Below, piece by piece: positions 26,314 to 36,087 of a DNA stretch of 64,000 nucleotides. The notes beneath the pieces were generated by a model. That model did no database searches and was not told where the DNA came from. It was given only the letters and a program-made list of their open reading frames with translations. Positions within the stretch are counted from its first letter, which is position 1; every line of letters starts with the position of its first letter. Source of the stretch: Candidatus Skiveiella danica. Its GTDB lineage: Bacteria; Pseudomonadota; Gammaproteobacteria; Burkholderiales; Burkholderiaceae_C. The stretch lies in NCBI GenBank assembly GCA_016721925.1, contig JADKHE010000014.1, forward strand, positions 62,001-126,000, in the 5' to 3' direction. The position numbers and the translations under genes are program-made.

Positions 26314-27591
26314 ATGCATCCTAAAGCCCTGCTGGACGCCTGCGCCGAGATCGTCAGGCTTTCGCTCCAACTCGAACATCCGGCCGACGCCACGGTTTCT
26401 CGCTATTTCCGTGAGCACCGCTCGCTCGGTCCGCGCGAGCGTGCCACGCTGGCCGAGACCGTCTACGCCGTGTTGCGCAAGAAGCTGCTGTTTGAGCACA
26501 TGGCCCGCTCCGGCAGCGGTGCCAAGGAGCGCCGGCTGGCGATCCTGGGCTTTCATGGGCCGCGCGATTTCCTCAAGAGCGCCCTGACCGAACAGGAAAA
26601 GAACTGGCTCGACCAGTGCGACACCGTTCAGCCGGGCGACCTGATGGAGCACCATCGCCACAATTTGCCCGACTGGCTGGTTCAGCCACTCAAGGAGCAA
26701 CTCGGCGACGAGTTCTGGCCGCTGGTGGAGAGCCTGAGCCAGAGCGGCACGCTGGATCTGCGGGTCAACACTTTTACCGACAAACGGACCGACGTGCGCA
26801 AGGAGCTGGCCGCCGCCGGCATCCAGTCGACGCTCACGCCGTATTCGCCCTGGGGTCTGCGCATCGAGGGCAAGCCGGCGCTGACCAAGCTCGATGCCTT
26901 TGCCCGCGGCGCGATCGAGGTGCAGGACGAAGGCTCCCAGCTGCTGGCGCTGCTGCTCGAGGCCGGACGCGGCGAGATGGTCGTGGATTTCTGCGCGGGC
27001 GCGGGCGGCAAGACGCTGGCCATCGGCGCGGCCATGCGCAGCACCGGGCGCCTGTATGCTTTCGACACCTCGGCCCACCGGCTGGACGCGCTCAAGCCGC
27101 GACTGGCGCGCAGCAAGCTGTCCAATGTGCATCCGGCGGCTATCGCCCACGAACGCGACGATCGGGTCAAGCGCCTGGCGGGCAAGATCGATCGGGTGCT
27201 GGTGGATGCGCCGTGTTCGGGCCTGGGCACCTTGCGCCGCAACCCTGACCTGAAGTGGCGGCAGTCCCCCAAGGGCATCGAGGAAATGACGGCCAAGCAG
27301 GCGGCGATCCTGCAGAGCGCGGCGCGTTTGCTCAAGCCGGGTGGCCGGCTGGTGTATGCCACTTGCAGCGTGCTGCCGCAGGAGAACGAAGCGATCGCCC
27401 AGGCCTTTTCCGCCGCCAACAAGGATTTCACACCCCTTGAAGCCCGCGACCTTCTGACCCATCTGAAGGTGGCGCATGCAGCCAGTCTGTGCAGCGGCCC
27501 CGCCACGGGTGGTGAGTACCTGCGTCTGTGGCCCCACCGGCACGGCACAGATGGCTTCTTTGCGGCCGTCTGGCAACGCAGCGGTTCCTGA
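26314..27591 (+). CDS. RsmB/NOP-family rRNA cytosine-C5 methyltransferase
   Basis: This 425-residue S-adenosylmethionine-dependent methyltransferase of the RsmB/NOL1/NOP2/Sun family has the cofactor loop VVDFCAGAGGKTL (about residue 225), the Asp in the following strand, the DAPCSGLGTLRRNP block and the ATCSVLPQENE block holding the two catalytic cysteines. The N-terminal helical region resembles the NusB-like domain of RsmB but is degenerate. It probably methylates a cytosine in rRNA or tRNA. A terminator was not found. Confidence 0.9.
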   Translation: MHPKALLDACAEIVRLSLQLEHPADATVSRYFREHRSLGPRERATLAETVYAVLRKKLLFEHMARSGSGAKERRLAILGFHGPRDFLKSALTEQEKNWLDQCDTVQPGDLMEHHRHNLPDWLVQPLKEQLGDEFWPLVESLSQSGTLDLRVNTFTDKRTDVRKELAAAGIQSTLTPYSPWGLRIEGKPALTKLDAFARGAIEVQDEGSQLLALLLEAGRGEMVVDFCAGAGGKTLAIGAAMRSTGRLYAFDTSAHRLDALKPRLARSKLSNVHPAAIAHERDDRVKRLAGKIDRVLVDAPCSGLGTLRRNPDLKWRQSPKGIEEMTAKQAAILQSAARLLKPGGRLVYATCSVLPQENEAIAQAFSAANKDFTPLEARDLLTHLKVAHAASLCSGPATGGEYLRLWPHRHGTDGFFAAVWQRSGS

Positions 27592-27703
27592 TCCCAGGTC
27601 CTGGCTGGCTCCCTGGCCACGAAGGCGCAGGGCACGAAGGCTTTACCACTAAAATGGCCGGCCGCCGTCGCGGCACGTTCCCCCACTCTTGAAAGTAGTT
27701 CTG

Positions 27704-28930
27704 ATGATGGTGTTATCTCAAGGGGCCGTGCTGGATGCGGCCGTCGACTGGCTGTCGAAAGGATGGCTGAACCTGTCGTGGTGGCAGCTGGTGCTGGTCA
27801 CTCTGGCGATGACCCACATCACGATCGTCAGCGTGACGGTATTCCTGCACCGGCACCAGGCCCATCGCGCCCTGGACCTGCATCCACTTCCCTCGCATTT
27901 CTTCCGTTTCTGGCTCTGGCTCACGACCGGGCAGGTGACAAGAGAATGGGCCGCCATTCACCGCAAGCACCATGCCCGTTGCGAGCAGGCCGAAGACCCG
28001 CACAGCCCGCATGTGTTCGGCATCCGCAAGGTGCTGTTCGAAGGGGCGGAGCTGTATCGCACCGAATCGAAGAACCAGGAAACCCTGGCCCGTTTCGGTC
28101 ACGGCACGCCCGACGACTGGATCGAGCGCCACCTGTACACGCGCTTTTCGTGGCAGGGCGTGGGCCTGATGCTGATCATTGATCTGGCGCTGTTCGGTGT
28201 GGCCGGCCTGACTGTCTGGGCCGTTCAGATGGCCTGGATTCCGGTCACTGCTGCCGGCATCATCAATGGTGCGGCCCACTACTGGGGCTACCGCAATTTC
28301 GAGGCGCCGGATGCCAGCACGAACATCTCACCCTGGGGCATCCTCATCGGCGGTGAAGAGCTGCACAACAACCACCATACCTATCCCACGTCGGCCAAGC
28401 TGTCGGTCAAGCCCTACGAGTTCGATATCGGGTGGATGTACATCCGTCTGATGCAGTCGGTCGGCCTGGCATCGATCAAGAAGCGCCCGCCGAAGCTGGC
28501 TTTTGGCGATATCCGGCCGGTGGCGGATGAAAAGACACTGGAGGCCGTGATCGCCAACCGCTATGAGGTCATGGCGGGGTACGCCCGTCGCATGCGTGCA
28601 GTGGTACGGCAGGAAATGGACACGCTGAAAGCCCGCCAAGTGGATGCCGAGGTGGTGGTGGCCGCACGGCGCTGGCTGCACCGCGACACCGACAAGGTGC
28701 CGGTGGCGGCGCGCTCCCAGCTTTCAAAAGCGCGCTCCGCCAATGCCGTGCTCGACAAGATGGTGGTGATGCGCGAGGAGCTGCGCCAGCTCTGGCTCAA
28801 TACCTCGCACTCGCGCGAGCAGCTGGCGGCCGATCTGCAAGCCTGGTGTCGCCGCGCCGAGGACAGTGGCATCGCCGCGCTGCGCGAATTTTCGATGCAG
28901 CTTCGCGCTGCGCGCGTGCAGACGATCTGA
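27704..28930 (+). CDS. delta-9-type acyl-CoA/lipid fatty acid desaturase
   Basis: This 408-residue membrane di-iron desaturase carries the three histidine boxes HRHQAH (about residue 48), HRKHHA (about 85) and HNNHH (about 222). Four hydrophobic segments lie around them. The last 110 residues form a charged, probably helical tail of the kind found in betaproteobacterial desaturases. A TTG 15 bases upstream (27689) is also possible as a start; the ATG at 27704 is chosen. It introduces a double bond in acyl chains, tuning membrane fluidity. A bidirectional hairpin follows. Confidence 0.88.
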   Translation: MMVLSQGAVLDAAVDWLSKGWLNLSWWQLVLVTLAMTHITIVSVTVFLHRHQAHRALDLHPLPSHFFRFWLWLTTGQVTREWAAIHRKHHARCEQAEDPHSPHVFGIRKVLFEGAELYRTESKNQETLARFGHGTPDDWIERHLYTRFSWQGVGLMLIIDLALFGVAGLTVWAVQMAWIPVTAAGIINGAAHYWGYRNFEAPDASTNISPWGILIGGEELHNNHHTYPTSAKLSVKPYEFDIGWMYIRLMQSVGLASIKKRPPKLAFGDIRPVADEKTLEAVIANRYEVMAGYARRMRAVVRQEMDTLKARQVDAEVVVAARRWLHRDTDKVPVAARSQLSKARSANAVLDKMVVMREELRQLWLNTSHSREQLAADLQAWCRRAEDSGIAALREFSMQLRAARVQTI

Positions 28931-28985
28931 CGCTGGACCTGGACGCCCCGCAAATCGGCGGGCCCCGCGCCGGTCCGCCCGGGCA

Positions 28986-29018
28986 ACAAAAAACCCGCTC
29001 TTGGAGCGGGTTTTTTGT
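28986..29018. terminator. bidirectional terminator between desaturase and rpmG
   Basis: Perfect stem AAAAAACCCGCTC/GAGCGGGTTTTTT with a three-base loop. T-runs are present on both strands, so it can end transcription of the desaturase gene (plus) and of rpmB-rpmG (minus). Confidence 0.88.
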
Positions 29019-29035
29019 GGGAAACCAGCGCCGAA

Positions 29036-29206
29036 TCACTTCAGCTTGGTTTCCTTGTACTCCACATGCTTGCGAGCTTTCGGGTCGAACTTCATGATCG
29101 ACATCTTCTCGGGCATGGTCTTCTTGTTCTTGCTGGTCGTGTAGAAGTGACCGGTGCCGGCTGTGGATTGCAGCTTGATTTTTTCGCGTCCGCCTTTGGT
29201 TGCCAT
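29036..29206 (-). CDS. rpmG: 50S ribosomal protein L33
   Basis: This 56-residue protein reads MATKGGREKIKLQST at the N-terminus and ends with KHVEYKETKLK, matching L33 of the cysteine-free (C-minus) type without the zinc CxxC pairs. It is the second gene of the rpmB-rpmG operon, 11 bases after rpmB, with an AAGGAGC ribosome site. It ends 18 bases before the bidirectional terminator. L33 binds 23S rRNA near the E site. Confidence 0.95.
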   Translation of the reverse strand: MATKGGREKIKLQSTAGTGHFYTTSKNKKTMPEKMSIMKFDPKARKHVEYKETKLK

Positions 29207-29217
29207 GATTCAGCTCC

Positions 29218-29451
29218 TTATGCTTGGCCGCGCGCACGCAGGTCTGCGAGCACGGCTTCAATGCCGTTCTTGTCGATCAGTCGCAGGGCCGCGCTGGAAA
29301 CGCGCAGGCGCACCCAACGGTTCTCGTTCTCGACCCAGAAACGACGGTATTGCAGGTTCGGCAGAAACCGGCGCTTGGTTTTGTTGTTGGCGTGGGAAAC
29401 GTTGTTCCCGACCATCGGGCCTTTACCCGTTACTTCGCAGACACGTGCCAT
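29218..29451 (-). CDS. rpmB: 50S ribosomal protein L28
   Basis: This 77-residue protein begins MARVCEVTGKGPMVGNNVSH and ends DLRARGQA, the standard L28 length and sequence. It is first in the rpmB-rpmG operon and is read away from trxB's 3' end. The open frame extends upstream to 29604 but that part is unlike L28. Confidence 0.96.
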   Translation of the reverse strand: MARVCEVTGKGPMVGNNVSHANNKTKRRFLPNLQYRRFWVENENRWVRLRVSSAALRLIDKNGIEAVLADLRARGQA

Positions 29452-29639
29452 GTGGACACTCCGATCAAACAGCTGGAGCCGTTGAACAACCCTGAAGCAT
29501 TCAGGACTGCCGGCTTTCAGCCTCACCTCGCCAGAAAAGGGTGGCGGTAACCCGATCTGCCAGACGCAGCGCCCGCACAGGCAAGGCGCGCCATTATTTG
29601 GCAAAGCCTTGAATTATAACGAACTTTTGTGAGGCAGTC

Positions 29640-30595
29640 TCAGCCTGCGCTTTGTTCCAGGTAACGCTGGGCGTCCAGCGCGGCCATGCAACCGGTGCCC
29701 GCGCTGGTGATGGCCTGGCGGTAGACGTGATCCTGGACGTCGCCAGCCGCAAAAATCCCGGGTACGCTGGTCTGGGTGGCGAATCCCTTGAGACCGCCCT
29801 GCGTCACGATATAGCCGTTTTCCATGGCCAGTTGTCCCTGGAAGATCTCCGTGTTCGGTGCGTGGCCGATCGCGATGAAGCAGCCCTGGAGTTCCAGGTC
29901 TTCGGTGCTGCCGTCACTCACGTTCTTCAGTCGGATGCCTGTCACGCCGCTCGCGTCGCCCAGCACTTCGTCCAGCGTGCGGAAGGTCTTGAGGACGATC
30001 TTGCCGGCGGCGACCTTCTCCATCATCTTGTCCACCAGAATGGGCTCGGCCTTGAACTTGTCGCGCCGGTGCACGAGGTAGACCTTGCTGGCGATGTTCG
30101 ACAGATACAGCGCCTCTTCCACCGCGGTGTTGCCGCCGCCGACCACGCAGCAGACCTGATCCCGGTAGAAAAAGCCGTCGCAGGTGGCGCAGCCGGACAC
30201 GCCCCGGCCCATGAAGGCGGTTTCGGACGGCAGTCCAAGGTATTTGGCCGAGGCGCCCGTGGCGATGATCAGTGAGTCGCAGGTGTAGGTGCCGCTGTCA
30301 CCGGTGAGCGTGAACGGCCGCTGGCTGAAGTCCACGGCATTGATGTGATCGAAGACGATCTGCGTCTTGAAACGTTCGGCGTGCTCAAGAAATCGCTGCA
30401 TCAGATCCGGGCCCTGGACGCCGTGGACGTCAGCCGGCCAGTTGTCCACCTCGGTGGTGGTCATGAGCTGGCCACCCTGGGCGATGCCGGTGACCAGGAC
30501 AGGGTTGAGATTGGCGCGCGCCGCATAGACGGCGGCGGTGTAACCGGCGGGCCGGAACCGAGAATCAGGACTTTGGCGTGTTGGCTGTTGGGCAT
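29640..30595 (-). CDS. trxB: thioredoxin reductase, frame interrupted near its start
   Basis: Thioredoxin reductase (FAD/NADPH; redox Cys pair in CATCDGFFY near residue 140) is intact from GYTAAVYAARAN onward. The true start at 30595 gives MPNSQHAKVLILGSGP, but the FAD loop GSGPAGY is broken: at about 30547-30553 one G is missing, shifting the frame. Total length 956 bases is one short of 957, which would give 318 residues, the normal size. It reads divergently from the crp-like gene. A frame error in the sequence or a recent mutation are both possible. Confidence 0.9.
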
Positions 30596-30785
30596 GGTGT
30601 GGAATCCAGTGGGGCGCTATACTGCGGCCGGTATTCAAGCGGGTTGCCAGTCAGGCGCCGGCAACCCGGGACACGGACCCGCCCGGGATGCAGGCGATGC
30701 AGAATATGCGGCAGGCAAACGGTCGGGAAGACAGCTTGCATTGTACGAATCGGGCGAAGAACCCCCGCAGCTGAGGTTTATCCAG

Positions 30786-31460
30786 ATGGCCATGCTCTCC
30801 AATCTCGATCTGATCCGCAGGGTTCCCCTGTTTGCCATGCTGACCGACGCCCAGGCCACCGCCGTGTCCGATGCGATCGTGAAACGGCGCTACAAACGCG
30901 GCGACAACATCGTGGAACAGGGCAAGAAGAGCAACGCACTGTTCATCATGCTGACCGGGCGTGCCCGCGTCATCAGTGGGGACGGGCGCGGCCGCGAAGT
31001 GATCCTGGCCATCCTGCAGCCCGGCGACTACATTGGCGAGATGAGCCTGATCGACAACGAACCCCATTCGGCGACCGTGCAGGCCGAGATCCAGACCGAT
31101 GTGCTGGAGCTGGCGCGGGTCGATTTTGCGCGCTGCCTGCCCGAGAACACCTCCATGGCCTATGCCGTCATGAAGGGGCTGGTGCAGCGGTTGCGCCATG
31201 CGGACCGCCAGATCCAGTCGCTGGCGCTGATGGATGTGTATGGCCGGGTGGCACGCGCCCTTCTGGAGACCGCAACGCCGCAGGCGGATGGCACCCGGTT
31301 GATCCGGTCCAAGGTGTCCCGCTCGGATATCGCCAAGATGGTGGGCGCCTCGCGGGAGATGGTGAGCCGGGTGATGAAGGATCTCGAACAACGGGGTTTC
31401 ATCGAGGTGATGGACGACGGCGCCACGCGGATCAAGGAAAACATGCTGTCCCTGCCGTGA
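30786..31460 (+). CDS. Crp/Fnr-family transcription regulator
   Basis: This 224-residue regulator has an N-terminal cyclic-nucleotide-binding-type beta-barrel (about residues 20-120, with GDYIGEMSLIDN) and a C-terminal winged helix whose recognition region reads SRSDIAKMVGASREMVSRVM. No N-terminal cysteine cluster for an Fnr-type iron-sulfur centre is present, so it is Crp-like. It lies between trxB (divergent) and ftsK (41 bases downstream). Betaproteobacterial Crp-like proteins of this kind control central metabolism; the ligand here is not known. Confidence 0.9.
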   Translation: MAMLSNLDLIRRVPLFAMLTDAQATAVSDAIVKRRYKRGDNIVEQGKKSNALFIMLTGRARVISGDGRGREVILAILQPGDYIGEMSLIDNEPHSATVQAEIQTDVLELARVDFARCLPENTSMAYAVMKGLVQRLRHADRQIQSLALMDVYGRVARALLETATPQADGTRLIRSKVSRSDIAKMVGASREMVSRVMKDLEQRGFIEVMDDGATRIKENMLSLP

Positions 31461-31501
31461 GGCTGTCCGGCTTGCAGTAAGCTTGCCGCCTTCGGTAGAC
31501 C

Positions 31502-33846
31502 ATGACCTATTCACTTCACACGCTGTCCACGCCGACGTCCCGAACCGCATCGGCACCCCCGCCCTCCGGCTCGGCGCGCCTTGGCCAGGAACTGGGCCTC
31601 TTGCTCGGGCTTGCAACTCTGGTCTTTTGCGTGCTCGCGCTGCTGAGCTATTCGTCCCAGGATCCGGCCTGGACCACCTCCGGCGTGAATTCCGGTGTGC
31701 GCAACTGGGGCGGGCGACTGGGCGCCTGGCTGGCGGACGTCGGTTTCTTCATGCTGGGGTTCTCGGTCTGGTGGTGCGTTGCAGCGGGCATGCGCGCCTG
31801 GCTGACAGGCCTTGCACGCTGGATGCGAGGAGAAGCCGATCCGCCGCCGCCGCAGGCACCGTTGGCGCTCTTTGCTGCCGGCCGGCTGGCGTTCTGGCTG
31901 GGGTTGGCCTTGTTGCTGGTGGCCAGCACGGCGCTCGAATGGTCCCGGCTTTATCGTCTGGAGCCGCTTCTGCCCGGTCACGGCGGCGGCGTCCTGGGGT
32001 TTCTGGCGGGGCCGGCCAGCGTGAAGTGGCTGGGTTTCACGGGCTCGGGCCTGGTCAGCATCGTGGTGGGTGTTCTGGGGGCGGCGCTGGTGTTCCGGTT
32101 TTCCTGGGGCCTGCTGGCCGAGCGCATCGGTGCTGCGCTGGATGGACTGGTCACTTCGCGGCGTGAAAAACGCGAAATTGCCGAGGATCTGGAACTGGGC
32201 AAGCAGGCCGCGCGCGAGCGCGAAGAGGTGATCCATGTCGAGCGCCGGGAAAACCAGGAGCACCATCCTGAGCCGGTCCTGATCGAGCCGGTGCTGGCCG
32301 ACTTGCCCAAGAGCGAACGGGTGGCCAAAGAGCGGCAGAAGCCGCTGTTTGTCGAGTTGCCCGACAGCAAGCTGCCGCAGGTGGACCTGCTCGACGGCGC
32401 ACTGCAGCGCCAGGAGACCGTGGCCACCGAGACGCTGGAGATGACCAGCCGCCTGATCGAAAAGAAGCTTCGCGACTTCGGCGTCGAGGTGCGCGTGGTG
32501 CTGGCGTCGCCCGGGCCGGTGATCACTCGCTACGAGATCGAACCGGCCACCGGGGTCAAGGGGTCCCAGGTCATGAACCTGGCCAAGGATCTGGCGCGCA
32601 GTCTGAGTCTGGTGTCGATCCGGGTGGTGGAGACCATCCCCGGCAAGAACTACATGGCGCTGGAGCTGCCCAACGCCAAGCGCCAGTCGATCCGCCTGTC
32701 TGAAATTCTCGGCTCGCAGGTCTACAACGAAGCCAAGTCCCTGTTGACCGTCGGCCTGGGCAAGGACATCGTCGGAAATCCGGTGGTCGCCGATCTGGCC
32801 AAGATGCCGCACGTGCTGGTGGCGGGCACCACCGGCTCCGGCAAGTCGGTCGGGATCAACGCCATGATCCTGAGCCTGCTCTACAAGGCGGAGGCGCGTG
32901 ATGTGCGCTTTCTCATGATCGATCCCAAGATGCTGGAAATGTCGTTCTACGAAGGCATTCCGCACTTGCTGGCGCCCGTGGTGACCGACATGAAGCAGGC
33001 CGCCAACGGCCTGAACTGGTGCGTGGGCGAAATGGAGCGCCGCTACAAGCTGCTGAGCAAGCTGGGCGTTCGCAATCTGGCCGGCTACAACGCCAAGATC
33101 GACGAGGCGAAGTCGCGCGAGCAGTTCATCTACAACCCGTTCAGCCTCACGCCGGACGCGCCCGAGCCGCTGGACCGCATGCCCCACATCGTCGTCGTCA
33201 TTGACGAACTGGCCGACCTGATGATGGTGGTGGGCAAGAAGATCGAGGAACTGATCGCACGCCTGGCGCAGAAGGCGCGTGCCGCCGGCATCCACCTGAT
33301 CCTGGCCACGCAGCGGCCCAGCGTGGACGTGATCACCGGCCTGATCAAGGCCAACATCCCGACGCGCATCGCCTTCCAGGTCAGCAGCAAGATCGACAGC
33401 CGCACCATCCTGGACCAGATGGGCGCCGAGGCGCTGCTGGGCATGGGTGACATGCTGTACATGCCCTCCGGCACCGGCTTTCCGATCCGGGTGCATGGCG
33501 CCTTCGTGAGCGATGACGAGGTGCACCGGGTGGTCGACTACCTGAAGAGCCAGGGGGCGAGCCCAATTACATCGAGGGCCTGCTTGAAGGCGGGACGATC
33601 GATGGCGAGGGCGGTGTGGCCGGCGACGGGGCCGAGGGCGGTGGCGAGAAGGATCCGATGTACGACCAGGCGGTCGAAATCGTGCTGAAGAATCGCAAGG
33701 CCAGCATCTCGCTGGTGCAGCGCCATCTCAAGATCGGCTACAACCGCGCGGCCCGCCTGGTGGAGGACATGGAAAAGGCCGGTCTGGTGAGCGCCATGAG
33801 CACCAACGGGCAGCGCGACATCCTTGTGCCAACGCGTGATGAATGA
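31502..33846 (+). CDS. ftsK: DNA translocase FtsK, frame interrupted near C-terminus
   Basis: FtsK couples cell division to chromosome-dimer resolution. Four hydrophobic segments lie in the first 200 residues, then a short linker, the beta domain, Walker A GTTGSGKSVGIN (about residue 441), Walker B VVVIDELADL, and ATQRPSVDVITG. At about 33553-33560 the frame breaks in GGGGGCGAG. Downstream, in another frame, are NYIEGLLEGG and the DNA-reading gamma domain (ASISLVQRHLKIGYNRAARL) ending at 33846. Length 2345 is one base short of 782 codons, so one deleted base explains it. Confidence 0.9.
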
Positions 33847-33876
33847 ACTTGCGCCCGGTGGCGGGGTCCCAGCTCC

Positions 33877-34548
33877 ATGATGTTCGCTGCCTCTCGTCTG
33901 TTTGCGCGGGCTTTGTTGCTGGCTGGCTCTGTCGTGGCGGCGGCCCCGGATGCCTTGGCGACCGGTCTGGACAGCATGGACGCGTTTGTAAAGGCGGCGC
34001 GTTCCGGGCGAGCGTCTTTCACACAGGTCGTGACTTCGCCGGCCAAGGAGGGCCAGGCTGTGCGCAGCAAGACCTCCAGCGGCAGCTTTGAATTCCAGCG
34101 GCCGGGCCGCTTCCGGTTTTCCTACAAGAAGCCGTTCGAGCAGACCCTCGTGGCCGACGGACAGACCTTGTGGATGTACGACGTGGACCTGAACCAGGTG
34201 ACGGCTCGCAAGCAGGCGCAAACGCTGGGTTCCACACCGGCGGCGCTGATCGCGGCGGCACCCGACATGAAAGCTCTTCAGGGGGACTTCGAGCTCAGGG
34301 ACGCGCCGGATCGCGATGGGCTGCAATGGGTTCAGGCCACGCCCCGGACGAAAGACGGACAGTTGCAGGCGGTGCGGGTCGGCTTCAGGGTGACGGACAA
34401 GGGCAGTGAATTGGCGGTCCTCGACATCCTGGACAGTTTCGGACAGCGTTCGGTGCTGACGTTCACCGCCTTCGAACTGAACCCGGTGCTGGCGCCAGGC
34501 GTCTTTCAGTTCAAACCGCCTGCCGGCGCAGACGTGATTCGTCCATGA
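33877..34548 (+). CDS. lolA: outer-membrane lipoprotein carrier protein
   Basis: This 223-residue periplasmic protein has a signal peptide (hydrophobic run ending near APDALA) and the LolA beta-barrel signature FEFQRPGRFRFSYKKP followed by VADGQTLWMYDVDLNQV. It carries lipoproteins from LolCDE to LolB at the outer membrane. It lies between ftsK and rarA, the classic ftsK-lolA-rarA order, and overlaps rarA by four bases (ATGA). Confidence 0.94.
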   Translation: MMFAASRLFARALLLAGSVVAAAPDALATGLDSMDAFVKAARSGRASFTQVVTSPAKEGQAVRSKTSSGSFEFQRPGRFRFSYKKPFEQTLVADGQTLWMYDVDLNQVTARKQAQTLGSTPAALIAAAPDMKALQGDFELRDAPDRDGLQWVQATPRTKDGQLQAVRVGFRVTDKGSELAVLDILDSFGQRSVLTFTAFELNPVLAPGVFQFKPPAGADVIRP

Positions 34549-35852
34549 CACTGCGCCCCGGTGCGGCTCCGCAGGGCCTGACGCCGCTGGCCGAGCAGTT
34601 GCGCCCGCGCACCCTGGGCGAAGTCGTGGGACAGCGGCATCTGCTTGGCGAAGGCATGGCGTTGCGTCTGGCGTTCGAGTCCGGCCAGCCGCACAGCTGC
34701 ATCCTGTGGGGGCCTCCGGGCACCGGCAAGACCACCATCGCGCGGCTGATGGCGGACGCCTTCGATGCGCAGTTCATCACCATCAGTGCGGTTCTCGGGG
34801 GGGTGAAGGACATCCGTGAAGCGGTGGAACACGCCCAGGCGGCGCGCACCGGACTGGTGCCACGGGGCACCATCGTCTTTGTCGACGAGGTGCACAGGTT
34901 CAACAAGAGCCAGCAGGACGCCTTCCTGCCTCATGTCGAGAGTGGCCTGTTCACCTTCATCGGGGCCACCACGGAGAACCCGTCGTTCGAAGTCAACTCC
35001 GCCTTGCTGTCGCGGGCCGCCGTGTATGTGCTGCAGCCGCTTGCTGAAGACGATTTGAAGCAAATTGTGGCAAGAGCCAGTGCCGAAAGGTCATTTCCAG
35101 CTATCGAAAAAGAAGCGGTGGAGCGCCTGGTGGCGTACGCCGACGGTGATGCGCGCCGCCTGCTCAACACGCTGGAGACACTGGGCGTCGCGGCCGCCCG
35201 CGAGCAGCTGGCGGCGATCACCGACGCGTGGCTGCTGCGGGTTCTGGGCGAGCGCCTGCGCCGATACGACAAGGGCGGCGAGCAGTTCTACGACACCATC
35301 AGCGCGCTGCACAAGAGCGTGCGCGGTTCCGACCCGGACGCGGCACTGTACTGGTTCGTGCGCATGCTCGACGGCGGAGCCGACCCGCGCTACCTGGCAC
35401 GTCGGCTGATCCGCATGGCCACCGAGGACATCGGCCTGGCCGATCCGCGCGCCCTGCGGCTGGCGCTCGACGCCGCCGACGTCTACGAGCGGCTGGGCAG
35501 CCCCGAGGGCGAACTCGCACTGGCCGAGTGTCTGGTCTATCTGGCGGTCGCGCCCAAGTCCAATGCGGTCTACAAGGCCTTCAACGAGGCCAAAGCCTAC
35601 GTGAAGAAAGACGGCACCCGTCCGGTACCGATGCACCTGCGCAATGCGCCGACGCAGCTCATGAAGGATCTTGAGTACGGGCGCGGCTACCGCTATGCCC
35701 ATGATGAAGCGGGCGGCTTCGCGGCGGGCGAAACCTACCTGCCTGAAGGCATGGCGCCGCCGGGCTTTTACCGGCCGGTGCCACGGGGGCTGGAGATCCG
35801 AATTGCGGATAAGTTGGACGAGCTTCGACGCCTCAATCATCAGAAGTCCTAA
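34545..35852 (+). CDS. rarA: replication-associated recombination protein A (MgsA/RarA)
   Basis: This 435-residue AAA+ clamp-loader-like ATPase has Walker A GPPGTGKTT (about residue 57), the Walker B-like FVDEVHRF, the sensor GATTENPSFEV, and the C-terminal MgsA tetramerisation domain with HLRNAPTQLMKDL. RarA acts at stalled replication forks. It is translationally coupled to lolA. Residues 177-189, in the variable lid region, are encoded by an in-frame copy of the short dispersed repeat. Confidence 0.94.
   Translation: MTLRPGAAPQGLTPLAEQLRPRTLGEVVGQRHLLGEGMALRLAFESGQPHSCILWGPPGTGKTTIARLMADAFDAQFITISAVLGGVKDIREAVEHAQAARTGLVPRGTIVFVDEVHRFNKSQQDAFLPHVESGLFTFIGATTENPSFEVNSALLSRAAVYVLQPLAEDDLKQIVARASAERSFPAIEKEAVERLVAYADGDARRLLNTLETLGVAAAREQLAAITDAWLLRVLGERLRRYDKGGEQFYDTISALHKSVRGSDPDAALYWFVRMLDGGADPRYLARRLIRMATEDIGLADPRALRLALDAADVYERLGSPEGELALAECLVYLAVAPKSNAVYKAFNEAKAYVKKDGTRPVPMHLRNAPTQLMKDLEYGRGYRYAHDEAGGFAAGETYLPEGMAPPGFYRPVPRGLEIRIADKLDELRRLNHQKS
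35075..35110 (+). repeat. short dispersed repeat, copy 8 (in frame inside rarA)
   Basis: Reads AGCCAGTGCCGAAAGGTCA, then TTTCCA, then GCTATCGAAAAA. It encodes about residues 177-189 of RarA. Confidence 0.65.
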
Positions 35853-35953
35853 TGGGTCGGCAAGGCTGCTGATCCGGCCCCCTGACAAAGGGTAAACCCC
35901 CGGCAACGGCAGTCGCGCCGCCCGATGGGCGTTCGCTACAATCCCGTCCACCC

Positions 35954-35986
35954 GCCCGCCAACGCCTTTGCCCTGGCGGGCTTTTT
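35954..35986 (+). terminator. hairpin plus T-run between rarA and livH
   Basis: Stem GCCCGCC/GGCGGGC (35954-35960, 35975-35981) with a 14-base loop and TTTTT directly after. It lies 100 bases beyond the rarA stop and may terminate rarA. A TACAAT hexamer 11 bases upstream of the stem could instead start a very short transcript; no -35 was seen. The rest of the 235 base gap (35853-36087) holds nothing recognisable. Confidence 0.55.
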
Positions 35987-36087
35987 GCTAGTTGGCTGGT
36001 TCAGCTCACGAGGCCTGAGCCGCCAGAGTCACGGATCCGTGGCGCATTCGGGCGCAACAGCCGGTCAAAAAAAACGGAGAACGCTTT

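Noticed and set aside
33545..33565. Programmed ribosomal frameshift in ftsK (and trxB)
   Set aside because: No slippery heptamer with downstream structure was recognised, and neither family is known to use frameshifting; a one-base deletion is the simpler reading.
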